Shown here piece by piece: positions 48,982 through 57,316 of a stretch of DNA of 64,000 nucleotides. The stretch is taken from contig NZ_CP154796.1 in NCBI RefSeq assembly GCF_039566955.1, positions 3,534,001-3,598,000 on the forward strand, given 5' to 3'. Each line of letters opens with the position of its first letter. Within the stretch, counting starts at the first letter, position 1. The DNA is from Micromonospora sp. DSM 45708 (GTDB taxonomy: Bacteria; Actinomycetota; Actinomycetes; Mycobacteriales; Micromonosporaceae). Under the pieces are notes generated by a model. It was not told the DNA's origin, did no database searches, and saw only the letters and a list, made by a program, of their open reading frames with translations. Position numbers and translations under genes: made by a program.

Positions 48982-50676
48982 GTGGCAGCCGAGGAGGCGA
49001 CGGACCGCCCACCGACCATCCGCCCCGACGTGAGCGTGGTCGTGCCGGTCTACAACACGCTCCGCTACCTGCGGCCCTGCCTCGACTCGCTGCTGCGGCA
49101 GACCATCGGGCACGACCGGATGGAGATCGTGGCGGTGGACGACGGGTCCACCGACGGCAGCGGTCGCCTGCTGGACCGGCTCGCCGCCCGGCACCCCGGC
49201 ACGCTGCGGGTGGTCCACCAGGCCAACTCGGGCGGCCCGGCCGCGCCCTGCAACCGGGGTCTGGAGCTGGCCACCGGCCGGTACGTCTTCTTCCTCGGCT
49301 CGGACGACCGGCTCGGTCCCGAGGCGCTGGAACGGCTGGTCGCCGCCGCCGACCGGTACGGCTCCGACGTGGTGCTCGGCAAGGTCGTCGGCGTCAACGG
49401 CCGGCACGTCTTCGCCGACGTGTTCGCCGGCGGCAACATGGTCGACGTGAGCCTGTACGACTCGGCGCTGCCCTGGTCGTTGGCGAACACCAAGCTGTTC
49501 CGCCGCGAACTCGTCGACCGGCTCGGGTTGCGGTTCCCCGAGGACATGCCGGTCCTCAGCGACCAGCCGTTCACGCTGGCGGCCTGCCACCACGCCCGCC
49601 GGATCTCCGTGCTCGCCGACTACGACTACTACCACGCGGTACGCCGGCTGGACGCCCGCAACATCACCTACCACAGCCGGATCGAGCAGCGGACGGTCAG
49701 CGTGCAGCGGCTGTTCGCGTTCGTCGCTGACCTGATCCCGGCCGGTCCGCGCCGGGACGCCGTGTTGAGCCGGCACGTCGGGCTGGAACTGGCCAACCTG
49801 GTCGGCGACGACTTCCGCCGGCTGGACCGGGCCGCGCAGGAACGGGTGCACGCGACGGTCCGCCGGCTGGTCGACCGTCATCTCACCGACGGCATCCGGA
49901 ACCGGCTCGACATCGAGGCCCGGCTGCGCCTGGGCGCGGTGACCGCCGGCGGCGTCGACGAGTTGCTGGCCGTCATCGCGCAGGACACGGAACGGGGCGT
50001 ACCGGCCACGGTGGTGGAGGCCGGGCGGTGGCACGCCGGCTACCCGGGCGCCCCGGCCGCGTGGACCGACGTCACCGACGTACGCGCCGACTGGCTGGCC
50101 CGACTGGACACCGTCGAGGTGAGCTGGGTCGACGGGCGGACCGTGACGGTGACCGCGCGCAGCCCGTACCCCCGCTTCGCCGCCGAGGCCGGGCCGGTCC
50201 GGCTGGTGGCCGGTCCGGTCGCCGGCACCACCCGCCTGGACGCCACCGATCCGACCGGGCGGACCGTGCGCACCGACTTCCCGGTCGACCGGCTCCTCGC
50301 CGCCAGCGCGGCCAGCGGTCAGCGCCATCCGGTACGCGCCGACGTGGACGGCGGGCACGGCCGTGGCGGCGCGCCGGTCCGTGCGCCCCGGCTGGCCGCC
50401 GGCCGGCCGCGGCTGCTGCGGCACGGCACCCGGCTGTACGGGGTGGCCGCGACCGTCGATCCGCGTACCGGGCAGCTCGTCCTGTCCGTGGTGCCGGTGA
50501 CCGTGGGGCAGCTGGTCAGCCGGCTGCGCCGTCGCTTCTCCGGGACGACGCGGCCGGCTCCGGCCGGCGTGCCGCCCCGGCTCGGGGTGGCCCCGGCGGA
50601 CAGCGCCCCCGAACACGCGAACCACCACGCCGATCCCGTGCCGGCGAAGCTGGACCACCTGACCGTCGCGTCCTGA
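48982..50676 (+). CDS. GT2 glycosyltransferase with C-terminal extension
   Basis: 564 residues. The N-terminal GT-A domain has VVPVYNTLRYLRPCLDSLLRQ, DDGSTDGS and the DxD-like FLGSDDRLGPEA; FPEDMPVLSDQPF and the YHAVRRLDARN stretch resemble teichoic-acid- or capsule-type polymerases. The rest (~300-564) has no named domain; it is rich in Asp, Arg and Val strands. GTG at 48982 follows GGAGGA. Cytoplasmic, single-gene; the product polymer is not predictable. Confidence 0.82.
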   Translation: MAAEEATDRPPTIRPDVSVVVPVYNTLRYLRPCLDSLLRQTIGHDRMEIVAVDDGSTDGSGRLLDRLAARHPGTLRVVHQANSGGPAAPCNRGLELATGRYVFFLGSDDRLGPEALERLVAAADRYGSDVVLGKVVGVNGRHVFADVFAGGNMVDVSLYDSALPWSLANTKLFRRELVDRLGLRFPEDMPVLSDQPFTLAACHHARRISVLADYDYYHAVRRLDARNITYHSRIEQRTVSVQRLFAFVADLIPAGPRRDAVLSRHVGLELANLVGDDFRRLDRAAQERVHATVRRLVDRHLTDGIRNRLDIEARLRLGAVTAGGVDELLAVIAQDTERGVPATVVEAGRWHAGYPGAPAAWTDVTDVRADWLARLDTVEVSWVDGRTVTVTARSPYPRFAAEAGPVRLVAGPVAGTTRLDATDPTGRTVRTDFPVDRLLAASAASGQRHPVRADVDGGHGRGGAPVRAPRLAAGRPRLLRHGTRLYGVAATVDPRTGQLVLSVVPVTVGQLVSRLRRRFSGTTRPAPAGVPPRLGVAPADSAPEHANHHADPVPAKLDHLTVAS

Positions 50677-50694
50677 GGCCCGACGCGCGCCCGG

Positions 50695-50988
50695 TCAGGG
50701 GGCTGGGTGGAGGCGCTGATCCGGCGGCATGGCCACCTGGAGGTAGGTGGTGCCACGCAGGTCCAGCCAGGCGCGCTCCGGCGCGCGGACCAGGCGCACC
50801 ATCACCCCGGTGCACGCCGGGCACCGCCCGACCAGGCCGGGGGCGTGCGAGTAGACGTGCAGGCCGGCCATCGGGCCGGTCATGCCGCAGTTGTCGCACC
50901 GCCCGGTGGTGGCGCTCAGGTCGACCGCGAGGAGTTCGCGCAGCGGTCCGTCGAGCATGTTGCCGTCCAGGTACGACGGTTCGGTCAT
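50695..50988 (-). CDS. DUF6510-family zinc-ribbon protein
   Basis: 97 residues. Two CxxC knuckles (CDNCGMTG and CPACTG, with HVYSHAPGLVGRC between) form a zinc-ribbon; the start MTEPSYLDGNMLDGPLRELL is the family hallmark. ATG at 50988 has AGAGGAGGG upstream. It is the last gene of the molybdopterin oxidoreductase operon, 17 bases after the reductase. Function unknown; perhaps a structural or maturation partner. Confidence 0.78.
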   Translation of the reverse strand: MTEPSYLDGNMLDGPLRELLAVDLSATTGRCDNCGMTGPMAGLHVYSHAPGLVGRCPACTGVMVRLVRAPERAWLDLRGTTYLQVAMPPDQRLHPAP

Positions 50989-51005
50989 GCGCCCTCCTCT
51001 GGTCG

Positions 51006-51767
51006 TCAGCCGGTCGGACCGAACCGTTCGGTCCGCACCCGCCGCGTCGGATGGCCGAGCCCCACCAGCAGGTCGGCCGCGGTCTCCACGAATCCGGTCG
51101 GACCGCAGACGTAGCAGAGCGGCTCCAACGCCGGTGGCCAGCCGTGACTGTTCACGTCGGCCAGCCCGATCCGGTGCGGCTCGCCCCGCCAGCCCTCGGG
51201 CGCCCGGCGGGTGTAGACGTACGCGACGTCCAGGCCCTGGTCGTCGCGGGCCCGGCGGCGCAGCTCGTCGGCGTAGATCACGTCGTCGGCGGTCCGCACC
51301 GAGTAGATGAGCCGGAACGGCGTCCGACTGCCGGCCGCCCGGCGGGCCCGGATCATGGCCATCAACGGCACCACCCCGGAACCGCCGGCCACCAGCAGCA
51401 CCGGCTCGGTCCCGTCGGTCTGCCAGACGAACCAGCCGCCGACCGGGCCGCGCACCTCCACCGGGTCGCCCTCGGCGTACGTGTCGATCAGGTACGGCGA
51501 CACCTCGCCGTCGGTCACCCGCTGCACGGTCACCTCGATCCGCTCGCCCTGCGCCGGGCCGGCGAGCGAGTACGAGCGGGCCGCCTGGTAGCCGTCGGCG
51601 GCGGTCAGGCGCAGGTCGACGTGCTGCCCGGGTAGGTGCCCCGGCCAACCCGGCACGTCAAGCACCAGCGTCTGGGCGGTCGCCGTCTCGACCCGCCGCT
51701 CGACCAGTCGGGCCACCCGCCAGGTCAGCGGCGCCACCACCCGGCCGCCGGCGGTCGGCGCGGTCAT
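51006..51767 (-). CDS. FAD/NAD(P)-binding ferredoxin reductase-type protein
   Basis: 253 residues of the FNR/phenol-hydroxylase reductase class without an iron-sulfur domain: flavin-binding RSYSLAGPAQGERIEV and GPVGGWFVW, NAD(P) site LLVAGGSGVVPLMAMI and LCYVCGPTGFVETA with the final FG-type end. It probably feeds electrons to, or takes them from, the molybdopterin enzyme encoded one base upstream. ATG at 51767 with AGGG 8 bases upstream; GTG 51776 would overlap that gene. Confidence 0.85.
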   Translation of the reverse strand: MTAPTAGGRVVAPLTWRVARLVERRVETATAQTLVLDVPGWPGHLPGQHVDLRLTAADGYQAARSYSLAGPAQGERIEVTVQRVTDGEVSPYLIDTYAEGDPVEVRGPVGGWFVWQTDGTEPVLLVAGGSGVVPLMAMIRARRAAGSRTPFRLIYSVRTADDVIYADELRRRARDDQGLDVAYVYTRRAPEGWRGEPHRIGLADVNSHGWPPALEPLCYVCGPTGFVETAADLLVGLGHPTRRVRTERFGPTG

Positions 51768-51768
51768 C

Positions 51769-52368
51769 TCAGTCACCCTGGTAGCGCTGCTCGCGCCACG
51801 GGTCGCCGTAGTCGTGGTAGCCGGCTGTCTCCCAGAAGCCGGGTCGGTCGTCGACGAGCAACCGGATGCCGCGCACCCATTTGGCGGACTTCCACAGGTA
51901 GAGGTGCGGCACGAGCAGCCGGGCCGGGCCGCCGTGCTCGGCCGGCAGGGGGCCGCCGTCGTACGTGTGCACCACCCAGGCTCGCCCGCCGCGCAGGTCG
52001 TCGAGCGGCAGGTTGGTGGTGTAGCCGCCGTACGAGTGGGCCAGCGCGTAGCGCGCGTCGGTGTCCACGCCGTCGAACAGCGTGTCCAGCGAGACGCCCT
52101 GCCAGGTGGTGCCGAGCTTGGACCAGCGGGTCACGCAGTGCAGGTCCACCGTCGGCGTGTCCTGCGGCAGTCGCATCAGTTCGTCCCAGGACCAGCGGTG
52201 TTCCGCGCCGGTCTCGCTGGTCAGCACGAACTCCCAGGTGTCGAGCGCCACGCGCGGCGTCGGGCCGGCGGAGAGCACCGGGAAGTCCTCGGTGAGGTAC
52301 TGCCCCGGTGGCAGGTCCGGCGCGGACGAACGGGGCCGGCCCTGAAATCCCGGCGACACGATTCCCAC
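51769..52368 (-). CDS. Molybdopterin-dependent sulfite oxidase-like protein
   Basis: 199 residues. Single sulfite-oxidase molybdopterin domain with Mo-binding Cys in DLHCVTRWSKLGTTWQGV, plus GGPARLLVPHLYLWKSAKWV and the GFWETAGYHDYGDPW C-terminal block. No signal peptide or haem domain, so cytosolic, unlike MsrP/YedY which is exported. Begins at GTG 52368. First gene of a three-gene operon with the FAD reductase and DUF6510 protein. Substrate not known. Confidence 0.85.
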   Translation of the reverse strand: MGIVSPGFQGRPRSSAPDLPPGQYLTEDFPVLSAGPTPRVALDTWEFVLTSETGAEHRWSWDELMRLPQDTPTVDLHCVTRWSKLGTTWQGVSLDTLFDGVDTDARYALAHSYGGYTTNLPLDDLRGGRAWVVHTYDGGPLPAEHGGPARLLVPHLYLWKSAKWVRGIRLLVDDRPGFWETAGYHDYGDPWREQRYQGD

Positions 52369-52427
52369 CCGTCAGTCCTATCACCCCCGGTAGCGCCGAG
52401 GAACGGGTTCCGGGTGCAAGGCGGGCG

Positions 52428-53462
52428 CTAAGCGGGGTCCCCGCCTTGCGTCTCGTGCACGACGGTGCGGTCGCCGTCGCCGCTGCTGCGGGTGGCGCGG
52501 AGGCTGGTGATGGTGACGATCACCAGAACCCCGATGATCACGCCGAGCGAGGCCAGCGTCGGGATCTCCGGTACGCCCTTCCAGATGCCGTGCGCCCAGT
52601 GCAGGCCGAGCTTGAGCCCGATGAACGCCAGGATGACGGCGAGCCCGTAGCTGAGGTGCACCAGCCGGCTGAGCGCCGCGTGCAGCACGAAGTAGAGCGC
52701 CCGCAGGCCCAGCAGCGCGAACGCGTTGGTGGCGAACACCAGGTACGGATCCTCGGTGATGCCGTAGACGGCGGGCACCGAGTCGACCGCGAAGACGATG
52801 TCGGTGGCCAGCACCGCGACCACGACCAGCGCGAACGGGGTGAGCGCCCGCCGGCCCTGCTGCCGGATGGTCATCCGGGTGCCGTGGTACTCCTCGACCA
52901 CCGGCATGACCTTGCGCAGCAGCCGCACGGACCGCATCTTGTTGATGTCGACCTCCTGCTCGTGCCCGGAGAGGGCGTCGCGCAGCAGCTTGACCGCGGT
53001 GGCGATCAGGATGAGCGCGAAGAGCAGGAAGGCGAAGTCGAGCGTCTGGAGGGCGGCGGCGCCGAGCGCGATGAAGATCGCGCGCAGCACCAGCGCGCCG
53101 GCGATGCCGTAGAGCAGCACCCGCTGGGCGAGCACGGCGGGCACCGCGAACGCAGCCAGCAGCAGCATGAACACGAACAGGTTGTCGACCGAGAGCGACT
53201 TCTCGACCAGGTAACCGGTGAGGTACTCGACGCCCTGCTGGCTGCCGTAGCGGGACCAGATCCAGGCGCCGAAGGCCAGCGGCAGGGCGATGTAGAAGGC
53301 CGACCAGCCGAGCGCCTCCCGGATGGAGACCTCGTGCGGCTTGCGGGTGACCAGGAAGTCCAGCACCAGCAGCGCGAGCACGCCGGCGATCGTCACCGCC
53401 CACAGCGTGGGCGTGCCCACCGACGACAGCTCGGCGGCGGACAGGTAGGACACTTCGGTCAT
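52428..53462 (-). CDS. TerC-family membrane protein (probable Mn exporter)
   Basis: 344 residues with about nine membrane segments and family motifs: VEKSLSVDNLFVFMLLLAAF with the Asn-Asp metal pair, DFAFLLFALILIATAVKL and TDIVFAVDSVPAVYGI with a second acidic pair. TerC proteins export manganese or protect secreted metalloproteins. ATG at 53462 with AGGAGG 5 bases upstream. Preceded by a yybP-ykoY-like leader whose stem covers the ribosome site, so translation should rise with manganese. Confidence 0.88.
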   Translation of the reverse strand: MTEVSYLSAAELSSVGTPTLWAVTIAGVLALLVLDFLVTRKPHEVSIREALGWSAFYIALPLAFGAWIWSRYGSQQGVEYLTGYLVEKSLSVDNLFVFMLLLAAFAVPAVLAQRVLLYGIAGALVLRAIFIALGAAALQTLDFAFLLFALILIATAVKLLRDALSGHEQEVDINKMRSVRLLRKVMPVVEEYHGTRMTIRQQGRRALTPFALVVVAVLATDIVFAVDSVPAVYGITEDPYLVFATNAFALLGLRALYFVLHAALSRLVHLSYGLAVILAFIGLKLGLHWAHGIWKGVPEIPTLASLGVIIGVLVIVTITSLRATRSSGDGDRTVVHETQGGDPA

Positions 53463-53469
53463 GGGGCCT

Positions 53470-53605
53470 CCTCGAACACCGTGTCATGTTCGAGGTCTCC
53501 TTCACCCACGGTTTCGTGGGCAACCACCCGAGGCTCGCCCCGGGGGCTCGCCGTACTGACCGGAATGGTTCGTGGGAAGTACTCCCCTCGCGACTCCAAG
53601 GCTAG
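53470..53605 (-). ncRNA. yybP-ykoY-type manganese riboswitch leader
   Basis: Reading the minus strand: GGGGAGTACTTCCC (53574-53587), then GGTCAGTACGGCG (about 53552-53564) and GGAGACCTCGAACA toward the start, the element order of actinobacterial yybP-ykoY leaders. At the gene end, CCTCGAACA (53487-53495) pairs with TGTTCGAGG (53470-53478), and the latter overlaps the AGGAGG ribosome site (53467-53472). This fits translational control: no metal, hairpin closed; metal, aptamer pairs and frees the site. Confidence 0.75.
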
Positions 53606-53715
53606 GCCAACCGGAGCCGGACGCCAAGTCGGGGCACAGGTGATTGCCCTGGTCAACCGCTGTGGGGGCCTTCGGGCCGTGGCGTCGTGAGGTTCGGACA
53701 CCTAGGGTGACGCGG

Positions 53716-54864
53716 GTGACCAACTCCGGACCGCTGACCGGCGTACGGGTGATCGAGCTGGCCGGCATCGGCCCGGGGCCGTTCGCCGCCATGATGCTGG
53801 CCGACCTGGGCGCGGACGTGGTCCGGGTGGACCGGGTGGGCGGCGGCGGGTTCGGCGCGTTCCCCGGCGACCTGCTGAACCGCAACCGGCGCTCGATCGC
53901 GCTGGACCTGAAACACCCGGACGGCCGGGAGCTGCTGCTGTCGCTCGTGGCCGGCGCGGACGCGCTGGTCGAGGGATTCCGCCCGGGGGTGGCCGAGCGG
54001 CTCGGCCTCGGCCCGCGGGAGTGCCTCGCCGCCAACCCGCGACTGGTGTACGGGCGGATGACCGGCTGGGGGCAGGACGGGCCGCTCGCCCGGACCGCCG
54101 GCCACGACATCGACTACCTGGCGCTGACCGGCGCGCTGCACGGGGTGGGCCGGGCCGGCGAGCGTCCGGTGCCCCCGATGAACCTGCTCGGCGACTTCGG
54201 CGGCGGCGGCATGATGCTGGCCCTGGGCGTGGTCGCGGCCGTGTACGCGGTGCGCGGCGGGGCACCCGGCCAGGTGGTCGACGCGGCCATCGTGGACGGT
54301 GTGTCGGTGCTGGCCACCCAGATCCACGCGCTGCGCGGCCTCGGCCTCTGGCAGGACCCGCGGGGCGTGAACCTGCTCGACGGCGGCGCGCCGTTCTACG
54401 ACACGTACGAGTGCGCCGACGGGCGGTACGTGGCGGTGGGCGCGCTGGAGCCGCAGTTCTACGCCGAACTGGTCCGGCTCACCGGCTTTCCGGTGGACGG
54501 CGACGACGCCCCGGACCGGGACGACCCGGCGAACTGGCCGGCGTTGCGCGCGGCCTGGGCGCGGCTGTTCCGGACCCGGTCCCGGGACGAGTGGGCGGAA
54601 CTGCTGGCCGGCACGGACGCCTGCGTGGCGCCGGTGCTCGACTGGGCGGAGGCGCCCCGGCATCCGCACCTGGCCGCCCGGGACGTCTTCGTCGCGCCGG
54701 ACGGGGTCGTCCAGCCGGCCCCGGCGCCGCGCTTCTCGGCCACGCCGACCGCGGTGCGCCGCCCGCCACCGCGGCCCGGCGAGCACACCGACGAGGTGCT
54801 GGCCGACGCCGGTGTGGACGCCGCCCGGATCGCCGCGCTGCGCGCCGCCGGCGCGGTCGGGTGA
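53716..54864 (+). CDS. CaiB/BaiF-family CoA-acyl racemase (AMACR-type)
   Basis: 382 residues, family III CoA transferase fold. It carries the alpha-methylacyl-CoA racemase pair: His in TAGHDIDYLAL and Asp in MNLLGDFGGGGM, and VYGRMTGWGQDGPL. So epimerisation of 2-methylacyl-CoA in branched-chain fatty acid or sterol metabolism is the best call. GTG at 53716 has AGGG 8 bases upstream; GTG at 53707 is a close alternative. The gene is alone, between the TerC leader and a gene-free repeat region. Confidence 0.85.
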   Translation: MTNSGPLTGVRVIELAGIGPGPFAAMMLADLGADVVRVDRVGGGGFGAFPGDLLNRNRRSIALDLKHPDGRELLLSLVAGADALVEGFRPGVAERLGLGPRECLAANPRLVYGRMTGWGQDGPLARTAGHDIDYLALTGALHGVGRAGERPVPPMNLLGDFGGGGMMLALGVVAAVYAVRGGAPGQVVDAAIVDGVSVLATQIHALRGLGLWQDPRGVNLLDGGAPFYDTYECADGRYVAVGALEPQFYAELVRLTGFPVDGDDAPDRDDPANWPALRAAWARLFRTRSRDEWAELLAGTDACVAPVLDWAEAPRHPHLAARDVFVAPDGVVQPAPAPRFSATPTAVRRPPPRPGEHTDEVLADAGVDAARIAALRAAGAVG

Positions 54865-54952
54865 GCGGGCACCGCGGATCTCACTGACGGTAGCCCCCGC
54901 TGCGGTCACTGTCCGTTTCCGCGCGGCGCGGGTGACGGGTGTCGCTGTCGGC

Positions 54953-55080
54953 GCCTTTGCTCTGCAGCCACCGACGCAGCGGGGCCTTGACCTGGCCTTG
55001 CAGGCGTGAAGGCGCGGCGACGGTCGAGCCGGCGCCGTTACTCCCCGTGCGGGATGCGCCGGTGGCTGCAGAGCAAAGGC
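54953..55080. repeat. Inverted repeat family C (21-bp perfect arms)
   Basis: Arms 54953-54973 (begins GCCTTTGCTCTGCAGCCACC) and 55060-55080 are perfect reverse complements, with 86 bases between. It lies in the 362-base gene-free stretch 54865-55226 after the racemase gene. No open frame or transposase is inside, so it may be a short non-autonomous element or paired terminator arms. Confidence 0.85.
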
Positions 55081-55151
55081 GGTTCCGGGTGACCGCGACG
55101 GGTCCGGCCGTCGTGACGGACGGTATCCACCTTCGACGCGGCCGATCCCAC

Positions 55152-55237
55152 GCCGGCCAACGTCCCCGCCGGCCAACGTCCCCGCCGGCCAACGTCCCCG
55201 CCGGCCGACGTCCACGCCGGCCGACGTCAGCGCCGGC
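55152..55237. repeat. 16-bp tandem repeat abutting a DUF2267 stop codon
   Basis: Units at 55152, 55168, 55184 (three exact copies of GCCGGCCAACGTCCCC), then 55200 and 55216 with two and three changes, plus a GCCGGC tail to 55237. The last unit overlaps the DUF2267 stop codon (55227-55229), so copy changes would alter only the 3' flank. Confidence 0.85.
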
Positions 55238-55634
55238 GGGTGGCGGCCGGCGCGAGGGCCGGCTCCACCATGTCCCGGTAGTCGCGGGGCAGTTGCACCA
55301 CCACGTCGGCGAACTCGCCACCGCTGATCGCCTCGCGCAGCGTGGCGAACACCGCCCGCGCCGCGCCTCGGGCGACGTTCTCGTCGCAGTCGGCCCGCCG
55401 AGCGACCCGGGCGACGAACTCGGCCGCCCCGAACCGTTCGGCCGCCTCGGTGTGCGGATGGGGGTTGAGCATCCCCCACAGCGGCTTCGGCAGTTGCGCG
55501 GCGAGGTCCAGCACCTCGCCGCCGGTCAGCCGCTCGGCCAGCGTCTCCAGCGTGGCGGCGGTGAGCGTCGCGGCCCGGTCCTCGGCGGTCCCGGTGAGCC
55601 GGGCGACCCGGGCCACGAACGTGTGGTGGTCCAT
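55227..55634 (-). CDS. DUF2267 protein
   Basis: 135 residues, a full-length DUF2267 helical protein: FVARVARLTGTAEDRAATLT, LTGGEVLDLAAQLPKPLWG and the second copy FVARVARRADCDENVARGA with LREAISGGEFADVVVQLP. The two halves are internal repeats. ATG at 55634 with GGGGG upstream. A SigB-type promoter candidate lies 34-58 bases upstream (55668-55692). Such proteins are often induced in stress, role unclear. Confidence 0.8.
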   Translation of the reverse strand: MDHHTFVARVARLTGTAEDRAATLTAATLETLAERLTGGEVLDLAAQLPKPLWGMLNPHPHTEAAERFGAAEFVARVARRADCDENVARGAARAVFATLREAISGGEFADVVVQLPRDYRDMVEPALAPAATRRR

Positions 55635-55667
55635 GGGTGGTACCCCCCTTCGGTGCGCGCGGAGCGG

Positions 55668-55692
55668 CTACCCGCCCCGGCGCGACCGAAAC
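55668..55692 (-). promoter_or_regulatory. SigB/SigF-type promoter for the DUF2267 gene
   Basis: On the minus strand GTTT (55689-55692), 15-base spacer and GGGTAG (55668-55673), about 34 bases before the ATG at 55634. A full match to GTTT-N15-17-GGGTA. Confidence 0.55.
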
Positions 55693-55777
55693 AGCGGGAG
55701 ATCGGGGCGTGAGCCGCCGCGCTACGGGTAACCGCCGCGCGGTCATGACCCGACAACTGGCGCGAGGAGCCCGACCC

Positions 55778-56047
55778 ATGGCGAGTTATTCGGACGTCCT
55801 TGAGTACCTGTCCGCGCTGGACTACCCGGCGGAGAAGGACGACGTCATCCGGGAGGCGGAGCGGGAGGGCGCGCCGCCGGACGTGTTGCGGGCGTTGCGC
55901 GCGTTGCCGCCGGTGGACTACGCCAACGGCACCGAGGTGGCGCGGTCGGCCGGCATCGACGCGGCCCCCGAGGTCAGCCGGTCGCAGCGGGCGGCCCAGG
56001 CCCGGGACGACCACCCACGCGTCTCGCAGCACGTACGCCGGATCTGA
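55778..56047 (+). CDS. DUF2795 small protein
   Basis: 89 residues. ASYSDVLEYLSALDYPAEKDDVIREAE is the DUF2795 helical domain; the tail (residues 55-89) is unordered. ATG at 55778 with GAGGAGC upstream. Possibly stress-related like the divergent DUF2267 gene; a GGGTAA at 55734-55739 is upstream but without a good -35. Function unknown. Confidence 0.78.
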   Translation: MASYSDVLEYLSALDYPAEKDDVIREAEREGAPPDVLRALRALPPVDYANGTEVARSAGIDAAPEVSRSQRAAQARDDHPRVSQHVRRI

Positions 56048-56132
56048 GCCCGTCCGGCGCCGCCCGGTCGCGTCGCGGCCGGGCGCGACGCCGTGCCCGG
56101 GCACACCGTGGGTGGGGGTCCGTCGACAGGCG

Positions 56133-56167
56133 GGCGCCCCGGGTCACGAACCGCGACCTGGGGCGCC
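56133..56167 (+). terminator. 13-bp hairpin terminator
   Basis: Arms 56133-56145 (GGCGCCCCGGGTC) and 56155-56167 pair with one G-U wobble around a 9-base loop, downstream of the DUF2795 gene. The remainder of 56048-56328 holds nothing else I can name. Confidence 0.55.
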
Positions 56168-56328
56168 ACGCAACACCTGGCCCTGACGGTGCGCGCCCGA
56201 ATCGGGTCGCGATCACCAGGCGGTGGATGTTCGCCCGAACCGGGCGGGCATCACTGCCACGATCATCATACGACGTGCCATCAGCCGAACGGGTGAGATC
56301 CGGGAAAGTGTGTCCGGGGGCACGTCGC

Positions 56329-57300
56329 TCAGCCGCGGAGGCCGCCACTGCGGTCGCGGGCCTTGAGCCGGGTGGTGGGCAACGCGGGCGCGGGCAGCGG
56401 CGGCGCGGCGTCGTCGGCGACCGTGCCGAACCGGCGACCGGCCATCCAGTCCTCCCGCGCGGCGGCGACCTCCTCGTGCGACCGGCCGACGAAGTTCCAC
56501 CACATCACCAGCGGCTCGTCGAACGGTGCGCCGCCGAGCAGCAGCAGCCGGCTGCCCGGCGCGACGCGCAGCGTCACCGTCGTCCGGCCGGCGCCCAGGT
56601 AGAGCAACGCGCCGGGGGCCAACGCCAACCCGTCGACCTCGGCCGATCCTGACATCGCCAGCAGCCCGTACTCGAAGTCGGGGCGCAACCGCAGCGTGGC
56701 CGACGCCGGACCGCGCGCCTCGAGCTGCGCGCCGAGCAGCGGGGTGTGCGCGACGGCCGGCGAGCGCTCCCCGCCGAACTCCCCGACGAGCAGCGTCAGG
56801 TCCAGGTCGCCGTCGCGCCACCGGGGCAACTCGGCGTGGTGGGCGAAGTCCGGGTCGCCGGCCCGGGCCGGGTCGGGCAGCGCCACCCAGAGCTGCACGC
56901 CGTGCATCAGCGGTGGATGGACCAGCGGTGAGCGCTCCGAGTGGGCGATGCCCCGGCCGGAGGTCATCACGTTGAGCTGGCCGGGACGAATCGGTTGCAC
57001 GTTGCCGAGGCTGTCCCGGTGCAGGATCTCGCCGTCGAGCAGCCAGGTGACGGTCTGGAGCCCGGTGTGCGGGTGCGGTGGCACCTCCATGCCGGGCCGC
57101 TGCGCCACGTCGTCCGGGCCGAAGTGGTCGACGAAGCACCACGCGCCGACCATCCGCCGCTGCCGCTGCGGCAGCAGCCGGCGCACCGTGGTGTAGCGGC
57201 CGAGCGGGACGTCGTGCCCGGGCAGCAGCACACTGCCCGGATCGGTGGCGCCGACGCCGGGTGGGAGCGTCTGCGCGGGCAACGATTCGGTACGGTCCAC
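56329..57300 (-). CDS. Pirin-family bicupin protein
   Basis: 323 residues, pirin fold. The N-terminal cupin has metal ligands in VPPHPHTGLQTVTWLLDG (two His), and the RGIAHSERSPL and HGVQLWVALPDPAR blocks follow. Pirins are iron proteins with quercetinase-like activity or cofactor roles. GTG at 57300. Followed immediately by the divergent start region; convergent with the DUF2795 gene. No clue to substrate. Confidence 0.88.
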   Translation of the reverse strand: MDRTESLPAQTLPPGVGATDPGSVLLPGHDVPLGRYTTVRRLLPQRQRRMVGAWCFVDHFGPDDVAQRPGMEVPPHPHTGLQTVTWLLDGEILHRDSLGNVQPIRPGQLNVMTSGRGIAHSERSPLVHPPLMHGVQLWVALPDPARAGDPDFAHHAELPRWRDGDLDLTLLVGEFGGERSPAVAHTPLLGAQLEARGPASATLRLRPDFEYGLLAMSGSAEVDGLALAPGALLYLGAGRTTVTLRVAPGSRLLLLGGAPFDEPLVMWWNFVGRSHEEVAAAREDWMAGRRFGTVADDAAPPLPAPALPTTRLKARDRSGGLRG

Positions 57301-57316
57301 CGCCCGAACTGTACGC

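Noticed and set aside
54953..55080. Insertion sequence ends
   Set aside because: Enclosed 86 bases carry no transposase and no target-site duplication is evident.
55152..55237. CRISPR array or attachment site
   Set aside because: 16-base contiguous units without spacers and no integrase nearby.
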